64,000 nt of DNA from DATCMH01 sp036563505 (GTDB lineage: Bacteria > Pseudomonadota > Alphaproteobacteria > Rhizobiales > Beijerinckiaceae), in the NCBI GenBank assembly GCA_036563505.1, contig DATCMH010000016.1:1-64000 (forward strand), read 5' to 3'. Within the stretch, counting starts at the first letter, position 1; every line of letters starts with the position of its first letter. Positions 41,816 through 49,977 of the stretch are shown here, piece by piece. The notes below the pieces were generated by a model. That model saw only the letters and a program-made list of their open reading frames with translations. It made no database searches and was not told where the DNA came from. Both the position numbers and the translations under genes were made by a program.

Positions 41816-43584
41816 GACGCGCGAAGGGTTCTGTCCCGCGCCTCGCCCACCGCGCGGGAGAGCAGGGCAGCGTCGGCTTGCGGGAGGGGCAGATAGCGCG
41901 CGCCCAGGGCCGCGGCGAGCGCGGCGCCCTCGCGGCGCGGACGCGGGGCGATGTCGATCAGAAGGCAGGCCGTCCCCCGCGCCCGCAGGAGCTTGGCCGA
42001 GGACAAGGCTTCGCCGTCCGCCCGCGCCCGGTCGGCAATACCGTCGCGGGCGACGTTGGCGCGCCCATCGGTCAGCACCACGATGACGGGAGTCTCGCCC
42101 CGACGCCGCGCCGCCTCGGCGACGAGAGCCGCCGCGTCGAGGCCGGCCGCGAGCGGCGTGCCGCCGCCGCCGGGCAGGGCGGCCAGGCTGCGCTTGGCCC
42201 GAACGAGGGAGCGGGTCGGCGGCAGCAGGATCTCGGCGCCGCGCCCGCGAAAGGCGACGAGCGCCACCTGGTCGCGGCGCACGTAGCTTTCGGCCAAAAG
42301 CCGCTCCACCGCGCCCTTCGCCTCGGCCAGGCGCTGCAAGGCGGCGGAGCCGGAGGCGTCGACGGCGAAGATGGTGCAGGTTCGGGCGCGCTGGACGAAG
42401 CGCGTGACCCGCAGGTCGTCGCGACGGACCTCGATCCGGCGCGGCGCGTCGGCCGGCTGCGCTTCGCGCCGCAGGCGCTGCCAGGGCGCCGCCGCGCGCA
42501 GGGTTTCGACGAGAGCGAGCCGGCGCCCGGCCCGGGGGTCGCCGCGCCGGGCGCCGGCGGGCCGGCCTTTCAGCCCGCCGACCTGCGAGGCTCCAGCCCG
42601 CCCCCGCGTCCGTGCCCGCCCGTCCCGCTGCAGCTGCAGGCTCGCGAGGAGGTTTTGGGGGATCGCGGCCGACGTCGCGGCGAGGACGCGGTCTTCGAGG
42701 GTACCGTCGCGCTCCTCGTTCTGTCCGCTTTGGGCCTCCGAAGAGGTCTCCTGCTGCCCTTCGCTTTCGTCGGCCGCATCCGTCTCGGCCGGGGACGGCA
42801 ACTGGGTCGCACGGGGCGCGAGGACGAGGCGGGCGGCGAGCGCCACGTCGTCCGGCGTGGCGTCGTCCCGGCCGGCGAGCGCGGCGGCGGCCCGGGCAGC
42901 GCGCAGCGCGAGGAGAGGCGCGCGCAAGGAAGTGACCCCGAGCGCGTGGGCCGCGGCGCACAGGGCGGCGACCGTGTCCGGGGGCACCCCAACGCCGCGG
43001 TCGAGGCAGGCCCGCGCTTCCATGATCTGAGCCGGCGTGGCGACACCCTCGCCGTCCCCGTCGCGCAGCGAGACCTCGGCGAGGTCGGGCGCGAAGGCGA
43101 GACGGTCGAGGAGCGCCGCCGGCAGCCGCTCGTCCTCCACGCCTTCGTCCAGGGCGACGAGGCCAAACCGGGCGCGCGCGCGGGAGCCGAAGCCGTCGCG
43201 CTCGCTCGCGACCTCAGCTTGGTCGAGTGCCGCCGCGAGGATGGCGGCGGTGCCGGGCTGCACGCGTTCGGCCATCGCCAGGAGGAGGCAGCCGCCGTCG
43301 GCCTCGGCCAACAGGCCGCGCTCGGCGACCGGCCGCCCCGTCGCGAGGGTCGCCGCGAGATCGAGCCCGCCGAGCAGGCGCCCGTCGGGGACGTTGGGTG
43401 GGATCTTTCTCAGGCCGAAGCCGAGGAGGCGGCCCAGATCGGCGAGCCAACGCTCCCGCACCGGCCCGGGGCGGGCCCGCAAGGCGATGCCGCCGAGACC
43501 CGCCGGATCGACCGCGAACAGGGCGGCCGCGAGGCTCGCGTCGCGCCAGGCTGGAGCGTCCCCGGTCGGCGCGTCCCCGGTCAT
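41812..43584 (-). CDS. bchD: Magnesium chelatase subunit D
   Basis: AAA+-like and VWA-domain subunit that bridges BchI and BchH. The 590 residues contain an AAA-type N-terminal half with a degenerate P-loop, an acidic/Pro linker (about 285-315, SPAETDAADESEGQQETSSE) and a VWA domain with the MIDAS motif FAVDASGSAALQR, plus VIVVLTDGRANVA. Start ATG 43584 overlaps the bchI stop by 4 bp, and the stop overlaps bchO. Confidence 0.96.
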   Translation of the reverse strand: MTGDAPTGDAPAWRDASLAAALFAVDPAGLGGIALRARPGPVRERWLADLGRLLGFGLRKIPPNVPDGRLLGGLDLAATLATGRPVAERGLLAEADGGCLLLAMAERVQPGTAAILAAALDQAEVASERDGFGSRARARFGLVALDEGVEDERLPAALLDRLAFAPDLAEVSLRDGDGEGVATPAQIMEARACLDRGVGVPPDTVAALCAAAHALGVTSLRAPLLALRAARAAAALAGRDDATPDDVALAARLVLAPRATQLPSPAETDAADESEGQQETSSEAQSGQNEERDGTLEDRVLAATSAAIPQNLLASLQLQRDGRARTRGRAGASQVGGLKGRPAGARRGDPRAGRRLALVETLRAAAPWQRLRREAQPADAPRRIEVRRDDLRVTRFVQRARTCTIFAVDASGSAALQRLAEAKGAVERLLAESYVRRDQVALVAFRGRGAEILLPPTRSLVRAKRSLAALPGGGGTPLAAGLDAAALVAEAARRRGETPVIVVLTDGRANVARDGIADRARADGEALSSAKLLRARGTACLLIDIAPRPRREGAALAAALGARYLPLPQADAALLSRAVGEARDRTLRAS

Positions 43585-44597
43585 GCCCCGAAGAGCTCGG
43601 CGACGGCGCGCTCGACGCGCGTGCCCGAGCCCGCCTCGTCGAGCGGGTCGCGGCGCAGGCGATGGCGCAGAGCGGCGGGGGCGATCCGGCGCAGATGGGC
43701 GTCGTCCACCGCGTCGTCCCCCTCGAAACTCGCCAGCGCCCGCGCGGCCCGGATCAGGGTCAGTTCGCCCCGCAGGCCGTCGGTGCCGAGTTCCATGCAG
43801 AGCGCGGCGGCCCGCTCGAGCGCGGCGTCGGGCACCGCGACCCCATTCAGGTGCTTGCGGGCGGCGGCGAGGCGCCGGCGCAGCCGCGTCTCCTCCTTCT
43901 CCCACCGGGCGAGGAAGGCCGCCGAGTCGCGCTCGAAAGCGTCGCGCCGGCGCACGACCTCCACGCGGGTCGGCAGGTCGCCTGGTGTCGCGACCTCGAC
44001 GGAGAGGCCGAAGCGGTCGAGGAGCTGGGGCCGCAGTTCCCCCTCCTCCGGGTTGCCGCTGCCGACGAGCACGAAGCGGGCGGGATGGCGCACGCTCAAG
44101 CCCTCGCGCTCCACCACGTTCTCGCCCGTCGCCGCAACGTCGAGCAGGAGGTCGACGAGGTGGTCCTCGAGCAGGTTGACCTCATCGATGTAAAGGAAGC
44201 CGCGATGCGCCCGGGCGAGCAGCCCCGGCTCGAAAGCCTTCTCGCCCCGGCTCAAAGCGCGCTCGAGGTCGAGGGCGCCCACGACCCGGTCCTCCGTCGC
44301 GCCGAGGGGGAGGTCGACCACGGGCACCGGAACCTGATGGCTCGCGAGCTTGTCGCGCGCCTGGCATTCCTCGCAGAGCGCGCCGTTGGCTCCGGGATCG
44401 CAGCGGTAGCGGCAACCCACGACGGCGCGCATCGGCGGCAAAAGGCCGGCGAGCGCGCGAACCGCCGTCGATTTACCCGTTCCCCGATCCCCGAAGACCA
44501 GAACGCCGCCGACTCCCTGATCCACGGCGGCAACGAGCAGGGCCAGTTTCATCTCGTCCTGCCCGACGATCGCCGAGAACGGGTAAACGGCGCGCAT
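43581..44597 (-). CDS. bchI: Magnesium chelatase ATPase subunit I
   Basis: AAA+ motor of Mg chelatase. 338 aa from the ATG at 44597 (MRAVYPFSAIVGQDEMKLAL); an in-frame TTG at 44606 is less likely. Walker A VFGDRGTGKSTAVRALAGLL, Walker B LYIDEVNLLEDHLVDLLLD and sensor LVGSGNPEEGELRPQLLDRF. AGGAG lies 12 nt before the ATG, inside a weak PpsR-like palindrome. First gene of bchI-D-O, which may continue into the hydrolase and DUF3422 genes. Confidence 0.97.
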   Translation of the reverse strand: MRAVYPFSAIVGQDEMKLALLVAAVDQGVGGVLVFGDRGTGKSTAVRALAGLLPPMRAVVGCRYRCDPGANGALCEECQARDKLASHQVPVPVVDLPLGATEDRVVGALDLERALSRGEKAFEPGLLARAHRGFLYIDEVNLLEDHLVDLLLDVAATGENVVEREGLSVRHPARFVLVGSGNPEEGELRPQLLDRFGLSVEVATPGDLPTRVEVVRRRDAFERDSAAFLARWEKEETRLRRRLAAARKHLNGVAVPDAALERAAALCMELGTDGLRGELTLIRAARALASFEGDDAVDDAHLRRIAPAALRHRLRRDPLDEAGSGTRVERAVAELFGA

Positions 44598-44600
44598 CTG

Positions 44601-44618
44601 TGTCAATCGCTCCTGACC
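44601..44618. promoter_or_regulatory. Possible PpsR/CrtJ-type operator before bchI
   Basis: TGTCAATCGCTCCTGACC keeps a perfect GTCA-N8-TGAC core but ends ACC. It overlaps the bchI ribosome site. Weaker than the other sites because the outer base differs and the second copy (44626-44643) matches only in one half. Confidence 0.4.
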
Positions 44619-44715
44619 ATCGTAGCTGCCAGCGACGATGACAGGTTGCGGAGCGGTCGTGAAGTCGGGTTCGACGAGCGCTCCCGCGGGAACTTTAACT
44701 GGAGCGAGGTCGCGT

Positions 44716-45324
44716 TCACGCCTCCGTCGGCGAACCCAGCGCGGAGAGGACGAAATCCGTGATCTCGTCCAGCGTCGGCCCTGGCTCGTGAGCGCACTGA
44801 ACGATCAGCATGGGGTGGAAGAAGCGGATCACAGCGCATTGCACGCAGCGCGACGCGGTGAGCGCGTCCTTGGCCTTGAACTCGCCCCGGGCGATGCCGT
44901 CCGCGACGACGCGGGTGAAAATCTCGCCCTTGCGCTCGATATGGCCGTGGACGACCTGCCAGCTCTCGGACATCGCGGCCTCGACCATCTCGTACATGCG
45001 AAGGTCGTGCGTGTAGAGCGACGCGTTCATCTGGTGCATCGTCGCGATCATCTCGGCGAGGCGCGCAGGCGCAGGGCCGCGCCGGTCGGCGATGGCGCTG
45101 ATCGCGCCTTCCACCTCGCGCATCAGGCGCTCGGCCACCGCCTCGTTGATCGCCTTCTTGGACTCGAAGAAGCGATAGACATTGGCCGGGCTCATCCGGA
45201 GCGCCTTGGCGATGTCGGCCACCGTGGTCTTCTGGTAGCCGATCTCGCGGAAAAGGCGCTCGGCGACCTCCATGATGCGCTGGCGCGTATCGGAGACCGG
45301 GATTTGAAGGGCAGCGGGACTCAT
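44716..45324 (-). CDS. TetR family regulator of the adjacent RND pump
   Basis: 202 aa from ATG 45324 (MSPAALQIPVSDTRQRIMEV). N-terminal helix-turn-helix with FREIGYQKTTVADIAKALRM and SPANVYRFFESKKAINEAVA, then a C-terminal ligand domain of the AcrR type with a Cys (SRCVQCAVIRFFHP). It follows the pump genes on the same strand, 76 bp after the RND gene. It probably binds the palindrome at 49,678-49,699 and is itself expressed with, or near, the operon. It marks the boundary just outside the PGC. Confidence 0.9.
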   Translation of the reverse strand: MSPAALQIPVSDTRQRIMEVAERLFREIGYQKTTVADIAKALRMSPANVYRFFESKKAINEAVAERLMREVEGAISAIADRRGPAPARLAEMIATMHQMNASLYTHDLRMYEMVEAAMSESWQVVHGHIERKGEIFTRVVADGIARGEFKAKDALTASRCVQCAVIRFFHPMLIVQCAHEPGPTLDEITDFVLSALGSPTEA

Positions 45325-45400
45325 ACGTGTCGGGCCTGTTCGACGCCGGGCTGACGGGGGATAATCGCCCCGGAGCGGCGGCGCTCGCAAGAGAGGGCGG

Positions 45401-48400
45401 CTATTCCGCGGCAAGCGGCAGGGGATAGGGCTTCGCGGGCGGCGCCTCGTGGCTCTCCTCCGCGGCGGGCGCCTCGCCCCGCTCGTCGAGCCGCCGGCGG
45501 AACCACAGGGCGTAGAGGGCCGGCAGGAACAGGATCGTCAGGAAGGTGGCGACGAAGAGCCCGCCCATGATGGTGAAGGCCATCGGGCCCCAGAAGGCGG
45601 ATCCTGAGAGCGGGATCATGGCGAGGATCGCCGCAAGGGCGGTGAGCACCACGGGGCGCGCGCGCCTGACGGTCGCTTCGACGATCGCCTCGCGCCGCGT
45701 CATCCCCTGCGCCACGTCCGTCTCGATCTGATCGACGAGAATCACGGTGTTGCGCATGATCATGCCGGCGAGCGCGATGAGCCCTAAGAGCGCCACGAAG
45801 CCGAACGGGCGGTTGAACAAGTTCAGCGCGAGCGACGCGCCGATGAGGCCCAGCGGCGCGGTGAGGAACACCAGGAAGAGCCGGGAGAAGCTCTGGAGCT
45901 GCACCATGAGAATGAGCAGCATCACCCCAACCATGAGAGGGAAAAGGGCGAAGATGGAGGCGTTGCCCTTCTCCGATTCCTCCACCGCGCCGCCGATCTC
46001 GAGGCGGTAGCCCGGCGCCAGACGATCGCGGATGGACTGCAGCTGCGGCCAGATCTGGTTCGTGACGTCGGGCGGCTGCACCCCGTCGACGACATCGGAC
46101 CGCACGGTGATCGCCATGTCGCGGTTGCGCCGCCAGAGGATCGGCTCCTCGTGGGCGTACTCGATACGGCCGACCTGAGCGAGAGGCACGGCGACACCGT
46201 TCCGCGACAGGATCGTCAGATCCCCGATGCGCGCGAGGTCGAGGCGCTCAGGCCCAACCGCCCGGGCGACGACGTCGACCTTCTCCGTCTTGTCGCGCAC
46301 CGTCGTCACCGTGACGCCGGAGAGAAGGGTTTGGAGTGTTTGGGAGACGGTCTGCGGGTCGAGGCCGATGGCCCGGGCGCGCTCCTGGTCGACGACGAGG
46401 CGAACCGACGGCGAGAGCTCGTTCCAATCGAGGTGCGGATCGACGGTGTTCGGATTGGCGCGCACCACCTCGCGCACCTGAGCCGCGAGGCCGCGCACCG
46501 TCATCGGATCGGGCCCGACGACGCGAAACTGCACGGGGAAGCCCACTGGCGGGCCGAAGTTGAAGCGGTCGACCCTCACCCGCGCCTGCGCGAGGGCGCC
46601 GTCCGCCACGGCCTTCTCGACCCGCGCCTTGATCCGCTCCCGCGCCTGCACGTCGCGCGAGACGATCACGATCTCCGCGAAAGCCTCGTTGGGCAGTTGC
46701 GGGTTGAGGCCGAGCCAGAAGCGGGGCGAGCCCTGGCCGATATAGGTGGTGTGGGTAAGAATGTCCGGGTCGTCGCCCAGAAGCTTCTCCGCCTGGCGGG
46801 CAGTGTCCGTCGTCACCCCGATCGCGGTGCCTTCGGGCAGGCGCATCTGGAAGAACAGTTCCGGCCGCTCCGAGAGTGGGAAGAACTGCTGCTGCACGGA
46901 GCCGAAGCCGACGACGGAGGCGGCGAAGATGCCGATCGTCGCCAGCACCGTGAGCCCGCGCCGCTTAACGCAGGCCTGAATCACCCGCCGCAAGCCGCGG
47001 TAGAGCCGGGTCTCGTAAATCGCGTGCGGGTCCGCGTGGGCGTGGCTCGCGAGGGAGGCGGGCAGGAGCTTCACGCCGATGAAGGGTGTGAACACCACGG
47101 CCACGATCCACGACGCAACGAGGGCGATCGCCACGACCCAGAAAATGCCGCCGGCGTATTCGCCGACCGATGAATTGGCGAAGCCGATGGGCAGGAAGCC
47201 AGCCGCCGTCACGAGCGTGCCGGTAAGCATCGGAAAGGCGGTGGAGGTCCAGGCGAAGGCGGCCGCCCGGACGCGATCCCAGCCCTGCTCCATCTTCACC
47301 ACCATCATCTCGACGGCGATGATGGCATCGTCGACGAGAAGTCCGAGCGCGATGATGAGGGCGCCGAGCGTGATGCGGTGAAGGTCGATCCCGAGCACCG
47401 CCATGACCGCGAAGGTGATGGCGAGCACGAGGGGCACGGACAAAGCCACCACGATACCCGTGCGCCAGCCGAGCGACAGGAACGAGACCACGAGCACGAT
47501 GCCTAAAGCCTCGAGGAAGGAGCGCTCGAACTCGAAGATCGCCTCGTCCACCACCTTGGGCTGGTCGGCGACCTGCTCGATCTCGATGCCGCGGGGCACG
47601 GTTCCCATGAAGGCGTCAGTGGCGGCTTTCACGTCGGCACCGAATTTCAGGATGTTGGCGCCCTTGGCCATCACCACGCCGACTCCGAGCGCCGGCTGGC
47701 CGCGCTGGTGGACGACGTAGTCCGCCGGATCCTCGAAGCCGCGGGTCACGGTTGCGATGTCGCCCAGCCGAAAGACGCGGCCTCCGGCCTCCACGGGCGT
47801 CTCCTCGACGGCCCGCGCGCCGTCGAGCGCCCCTGAGATGCGCACGGGAATGCGCTGCGCCCCGCTCTCCACCGTTCCGGCGGAGACGACGGCGTTCTGG
47901 CGCGCGAGCGAATCGAACAGGGACTGGGGCGGGATGCCGAGCGTCGCGAGCTTGGCGTGGCTGAACTCCACGAAGATGCGCTCGTCCTGGACGCCGTAGA
48001 GGTTCACCTTGGTGACGCTCGGCACCTTGAGCAAGGTCTGCCGCAGCCCCTCGGCGACGACCTTCTTCTGCGCGTAATCGGCGTCCCCCGTGATCATGGA
48101 GAGGATCGAGTCGACGTCGCCGTACTCGTCGTTGACGTTGGGGCCCTGCAAGGTGTCCGGCAGCTGCGAGCGCAGGTCGGTGAGCTTCTTGCGCAGCTGG
48201 TAGAAGAGCTGCGGCACGTCCTTTGCCGGGGTGTTGTCCCGGAACTGCACGTTCATCGCCGTGAAGCCGGGCTTCGTATAGGTCACGACCTTGTCGAACC
48301 AGGGCAGCTCCTGGAGCCTTTTCTCGATCCGGTCGGAGACCTGGTTCTGCATCTCGCCCGCGGTCGCGCCGGGCCAGCTCGCTGTGACGATGACGTTCTT

Positions 48401-48535
48401 GATCGTGAAGTTCGGGTCCTCGGCGCGCCCGAGGCGCGTGAAGGAGATGTAGCCGCCGATCGCGATCCCTAAGATCAGGAAGATGATGAGCGGCGGGTGC
48501 CGAACGGCCCATTCCGAGAGGTTGAAACCCTTCAT
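45401..48535 (-). CDS. RND family efflux permease (AcrB/MexF-like)
   Basis: Inner-membrane proton-driven efflux pump. 1044 aa from the ATG at 48535 (MKGFNLSEWAVRHPPLIIFL), the usual RND size, with a first helix at about 10-30, two large periplasmic loops and the 12-helix layout. RND marks: NVIVTASWPGATAGEMQNQV, the helix-4 region LGALIIALGLLVDDAIIAVE, and FGFVALLGLIALAGMIMRNT. The sequence groups with the short-loop, multidrug or solvent type whose adaptor is a lipoprotein. No outer-membrane TolC gene follows. Confidence 0.94.
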   Translation of the reverse strand: MKGFNLSEWAVRHPPLIIFLILGIAIGGYISFTRLGRAEDPNFTIKNVIVTASWPGATAGEMQNQVSDRIEKRLQELPWFDKVVTYTKPGFTAMNVQFRDNTPAKDVPQLFYQLRKKLTDLRSQLPDTLQGPNVNDEYGDVDSILSMITGDADYAQKKVVAEGLRQTLLKVPSVTKVNLYGVQDERIFVEFSHAKLATLGIPPQSLFDSLARQNAVVSAGTVESGAQRIPVRISGALDGARAVEETPVEAGGRVFRLGDIATVTRGFEDPADYVVHQRGQPALGVGVVMAKGANILKFGADVKAATDAFMGTVPRGIEIEQVADQPKVVDEAIFEFERSFLEALGIVLVVSFLSLGWRTGIVVALSVPLVLAITFAVMAVLGIDLHRITLGALIIALGLLVDDAIIAVEMMVVKMEQGWDRVRAAAFAWTSTAFPMLTGTLVTAAGFLPIGFANSSVGEYAGGIFWVVAIALVASWIVAVVFTPFIGVKLLPASLASHAHADPHAIYETRLYRGLRRVIQACVKRRGLTVLATIGIFAASVVGFGSVQQQFFPLSERPELFFQMRLPEGTAIGVTTDTARQAEKLLGDDPDILTHTTYIGQGSPRFWLGLNPQLPNEAFAEIVIVSRDVQARERIKARVEKAVADGALAQARVRVDRFNFGPPVGFPVQFRVVGPDPMTVRGLAAQVREVVRANPNTVDPHLDWNELSPSVRLVVDQERARAIGLDPQTVSQTLQTLLSGVTVTTVRDKTEKVDVVARAVGPERLDLARIGDLTILSRNGVAVPLAQVGRIEYAHEEPILWRRNRDMAITVRSDVVDGVQPPDVTNQIWPQLQSIRDRLAPGYRLEIGGAVEESEKGNASIFALFPLMVGVMLLILMVQLQSFSRLFLVFLTAPLGLIGASLALNLFNRPFGFVALLGLIALAGMIMRNTVILVDQIETDVAQGMTRREAIVEATVRRARPVVLTALAAILAMIPLSGSAFWGPMAFTIMGGLFVATFLTILFLPALYALWFRRRLDERGEAPAAEESHEAPPAKPYPLPLAAE

Positions 48536-48551
48536 CGCGCCCGCTCCCGGA

Positions 48552-49619
48552 TCAGAACTGCAGGGCCTGAACGATCCGAACCGTCTGGGCCGGATCGATC
48601 TTCTGGACGCCAAGCGTCACCACCTTGTCCCCGTCGGCGATCCCGCCGCGGACGAGCACGTCCTTGGCCTCGTAGGCCACCACCTCGACCGGGCGCAGCA
48701 CCGGCCGCCCCTCGCCCTCGACGACCCAGACGGAGGGAGACGAGCCCTGGTTGAACAAGGCCGAGAGCGGCAGCCGCACCACCGGCTCGCCGCCGGCCGC
48801 CGCGAGCTGCAAGGTTGCCGTCATGCCGAGATCGACCTTGGCGTCGGCTCCCCGCAGCGTGAAGCGGGCGAGATAGGTGCGGGTCGTCGGGTCGGCCGAG
48901 GGGGCGAGTTCGCGTAAAGCGGCCTCGTAGCGGGCCGTGGGGTCCGACCAGAGAGTGATCGAGGCCCGGCCCTCGCGCACGGCGGCCACCTGAGCCTCCG
49001 GCACGGCGATCACCGCCTCTTTCTCTTCGGTGCGGGCAAGACGCATGGCAGCCTGCCCCGCGGCGACGACCTGCCCCGGCTCGACGAGGGTGGCGGTGAC
49101 GACGCCCGGAGCGTCGGCCACGAGGCTCGCGTAGGACAAGGCGTTCTGGGCGAGCGAGAGCGCCCGCTCGGCCCGGGCCACGCGCCCGCGGGCCTCCTCC
49201 GTCGCCGCCTTCTGCCGATCGAGGCCGGAGACCGTCGACCAGCCGTTGCGCACGAGGCTCGAGATGCGGGCGAACTCCGCCTCAGCTTGCGTGAGCGCCG
49301 CGTTCGCGGCCCGGATCTCGGCCTCGGCCTGCTCCTGCTGCAGGCGCAGGTCGATAGGGTCGAGCACGGCGAGGGTCTCGCCCGCCTTCACCCGGTCGCC
49401 GACATTGACGAGGCGCCGGGCGATCTTGCCGGCGACGCGAAAGCCGAGATCGCTCTCGATGCGGGGACGGATGGTGGCGACGAAGGTGCGCTCGCGGACC
49501 CGCGGCGCATAGGCCACCGTCGTGACGAGAACCGGCCGGTCGGGCTTGGCGATCGGCTTCGGTTCCTCCTTGCAAGCCGCCAGAAGCAGGACGCCGCAGG
49601 CCAGGGTTATGGTCCGCAT
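48552..49619 (-). CDS. RND efflux membrane-fusion lipoprotein
   Basis: Periplasmic adaptor for the RND permease. 355 aa from the ATG at 49619, with a lipoprotein signal (ACGVLLLAAC, lipid Cys at 16). Lipoyl/biotinyl-like halves: DLGFRVAGKIARRLVNVGDR and LVADAPGVVTATLVEPGQVV around a coiled-coil hairpin (about 85-150). It ends 16 bp before the permease gene. The frame remains open upstream to 49661 but the ATG at 49619 gives the proper signal peptide. Confidence 0.93.
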   Translation of the reverse strand: MRTITLACGVLLLAACKEEPKPIAKPDRPVLVTTVAYAPRVRERTFVATIRPRIESDLGFRVAGKIARRLVNVGDRVKAGETLAVLDPIDLRLQQEQAEAEIRAANAALTQAEAEFARISSLVRNGWSTVSGLDRQKAATEEARGRVARAERALSLAQNALSYASLVADAPGVVTATLVEPGQVVAAGQAAMRLARTEEKEAVIAVPEAQVAAVREGRASITLWSDPTARYEAALRELAPSADPTTRTYLARFTLRGADAKVDLGMTATLQLAAAGGEPVVRLPLSALFNQGSSPSVWVVEGEGRPVLRPVEVVAYEAKDVLVRGGIADGDKVVTLGVQKIDPAQTVRIVQALQF

Positions 49620-49677
49620 GAACGACACAGGGATCTCCAGGCCTTCTCTCGACGTAACCACATGCTGTGGTGATGAG

Positions 49678-49699
49678 TGACGAATGTCAATATTCGTCA
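49678..49699. promoter_or_regulatory. TetR-type operator of the RND operon
   Basis: Perfect inverted repeat TGACGAAT / ATTCGTCA with a 6-bp spacer (GTCAAT), 59 bp before the adaptor gene. On the minus strand the centre contains TTGACA (49685-49690), a consensus -35 hexamer, so binding would cover the promoter. A weak -10 (CAGCAT, 49662-49667) is 17 bp away. Confidence 0.7.
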
Positions 49700-49774
49700 G
49701 TCTGTATCGTTAAGCTTCCGCTTGGCCGCGTTGTCGCAGGGCAGAACCCGTGGTCCGGCTCAGCCGCGAACGCA

Positions 49775-49918
49775 GGTGAATGGACGCGCGCTGAAACTCG
49801 TTCTCTTGGCCCAAAGACGGGCCGCGCCTACGGCACGACCCTCGCCGTCACCGCGACCAGCGAAGCCGAACTCAACCAAGCCAAAACCTCGTTCCGGTCC
49901 GCGATGCGGCGCTTCTGA
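49775..49918 (+). pseudogene. Possible 3' remnant of a lost gene
   Basis: The frame ending with TGA at 49918 reads GPKTGRAYGTTLAVTATSEA then ELNQAKTSFRSAMRRF, with almost only G/C third codon positions, the coding pattern of this genome. Upstream, the frame soon becomes non-coding and lacks a credible start. It is in the 358-bp gap between the pump and flippase genes. I do not recognise the family; it may be chance. Confidence 0.25.
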
Positions 49919-49977
49919 CGGGCGGCGCAGAGTTCGACAGCACTTCTTTACGCGGGCCGCGGTAAGCTCGACCCGCG

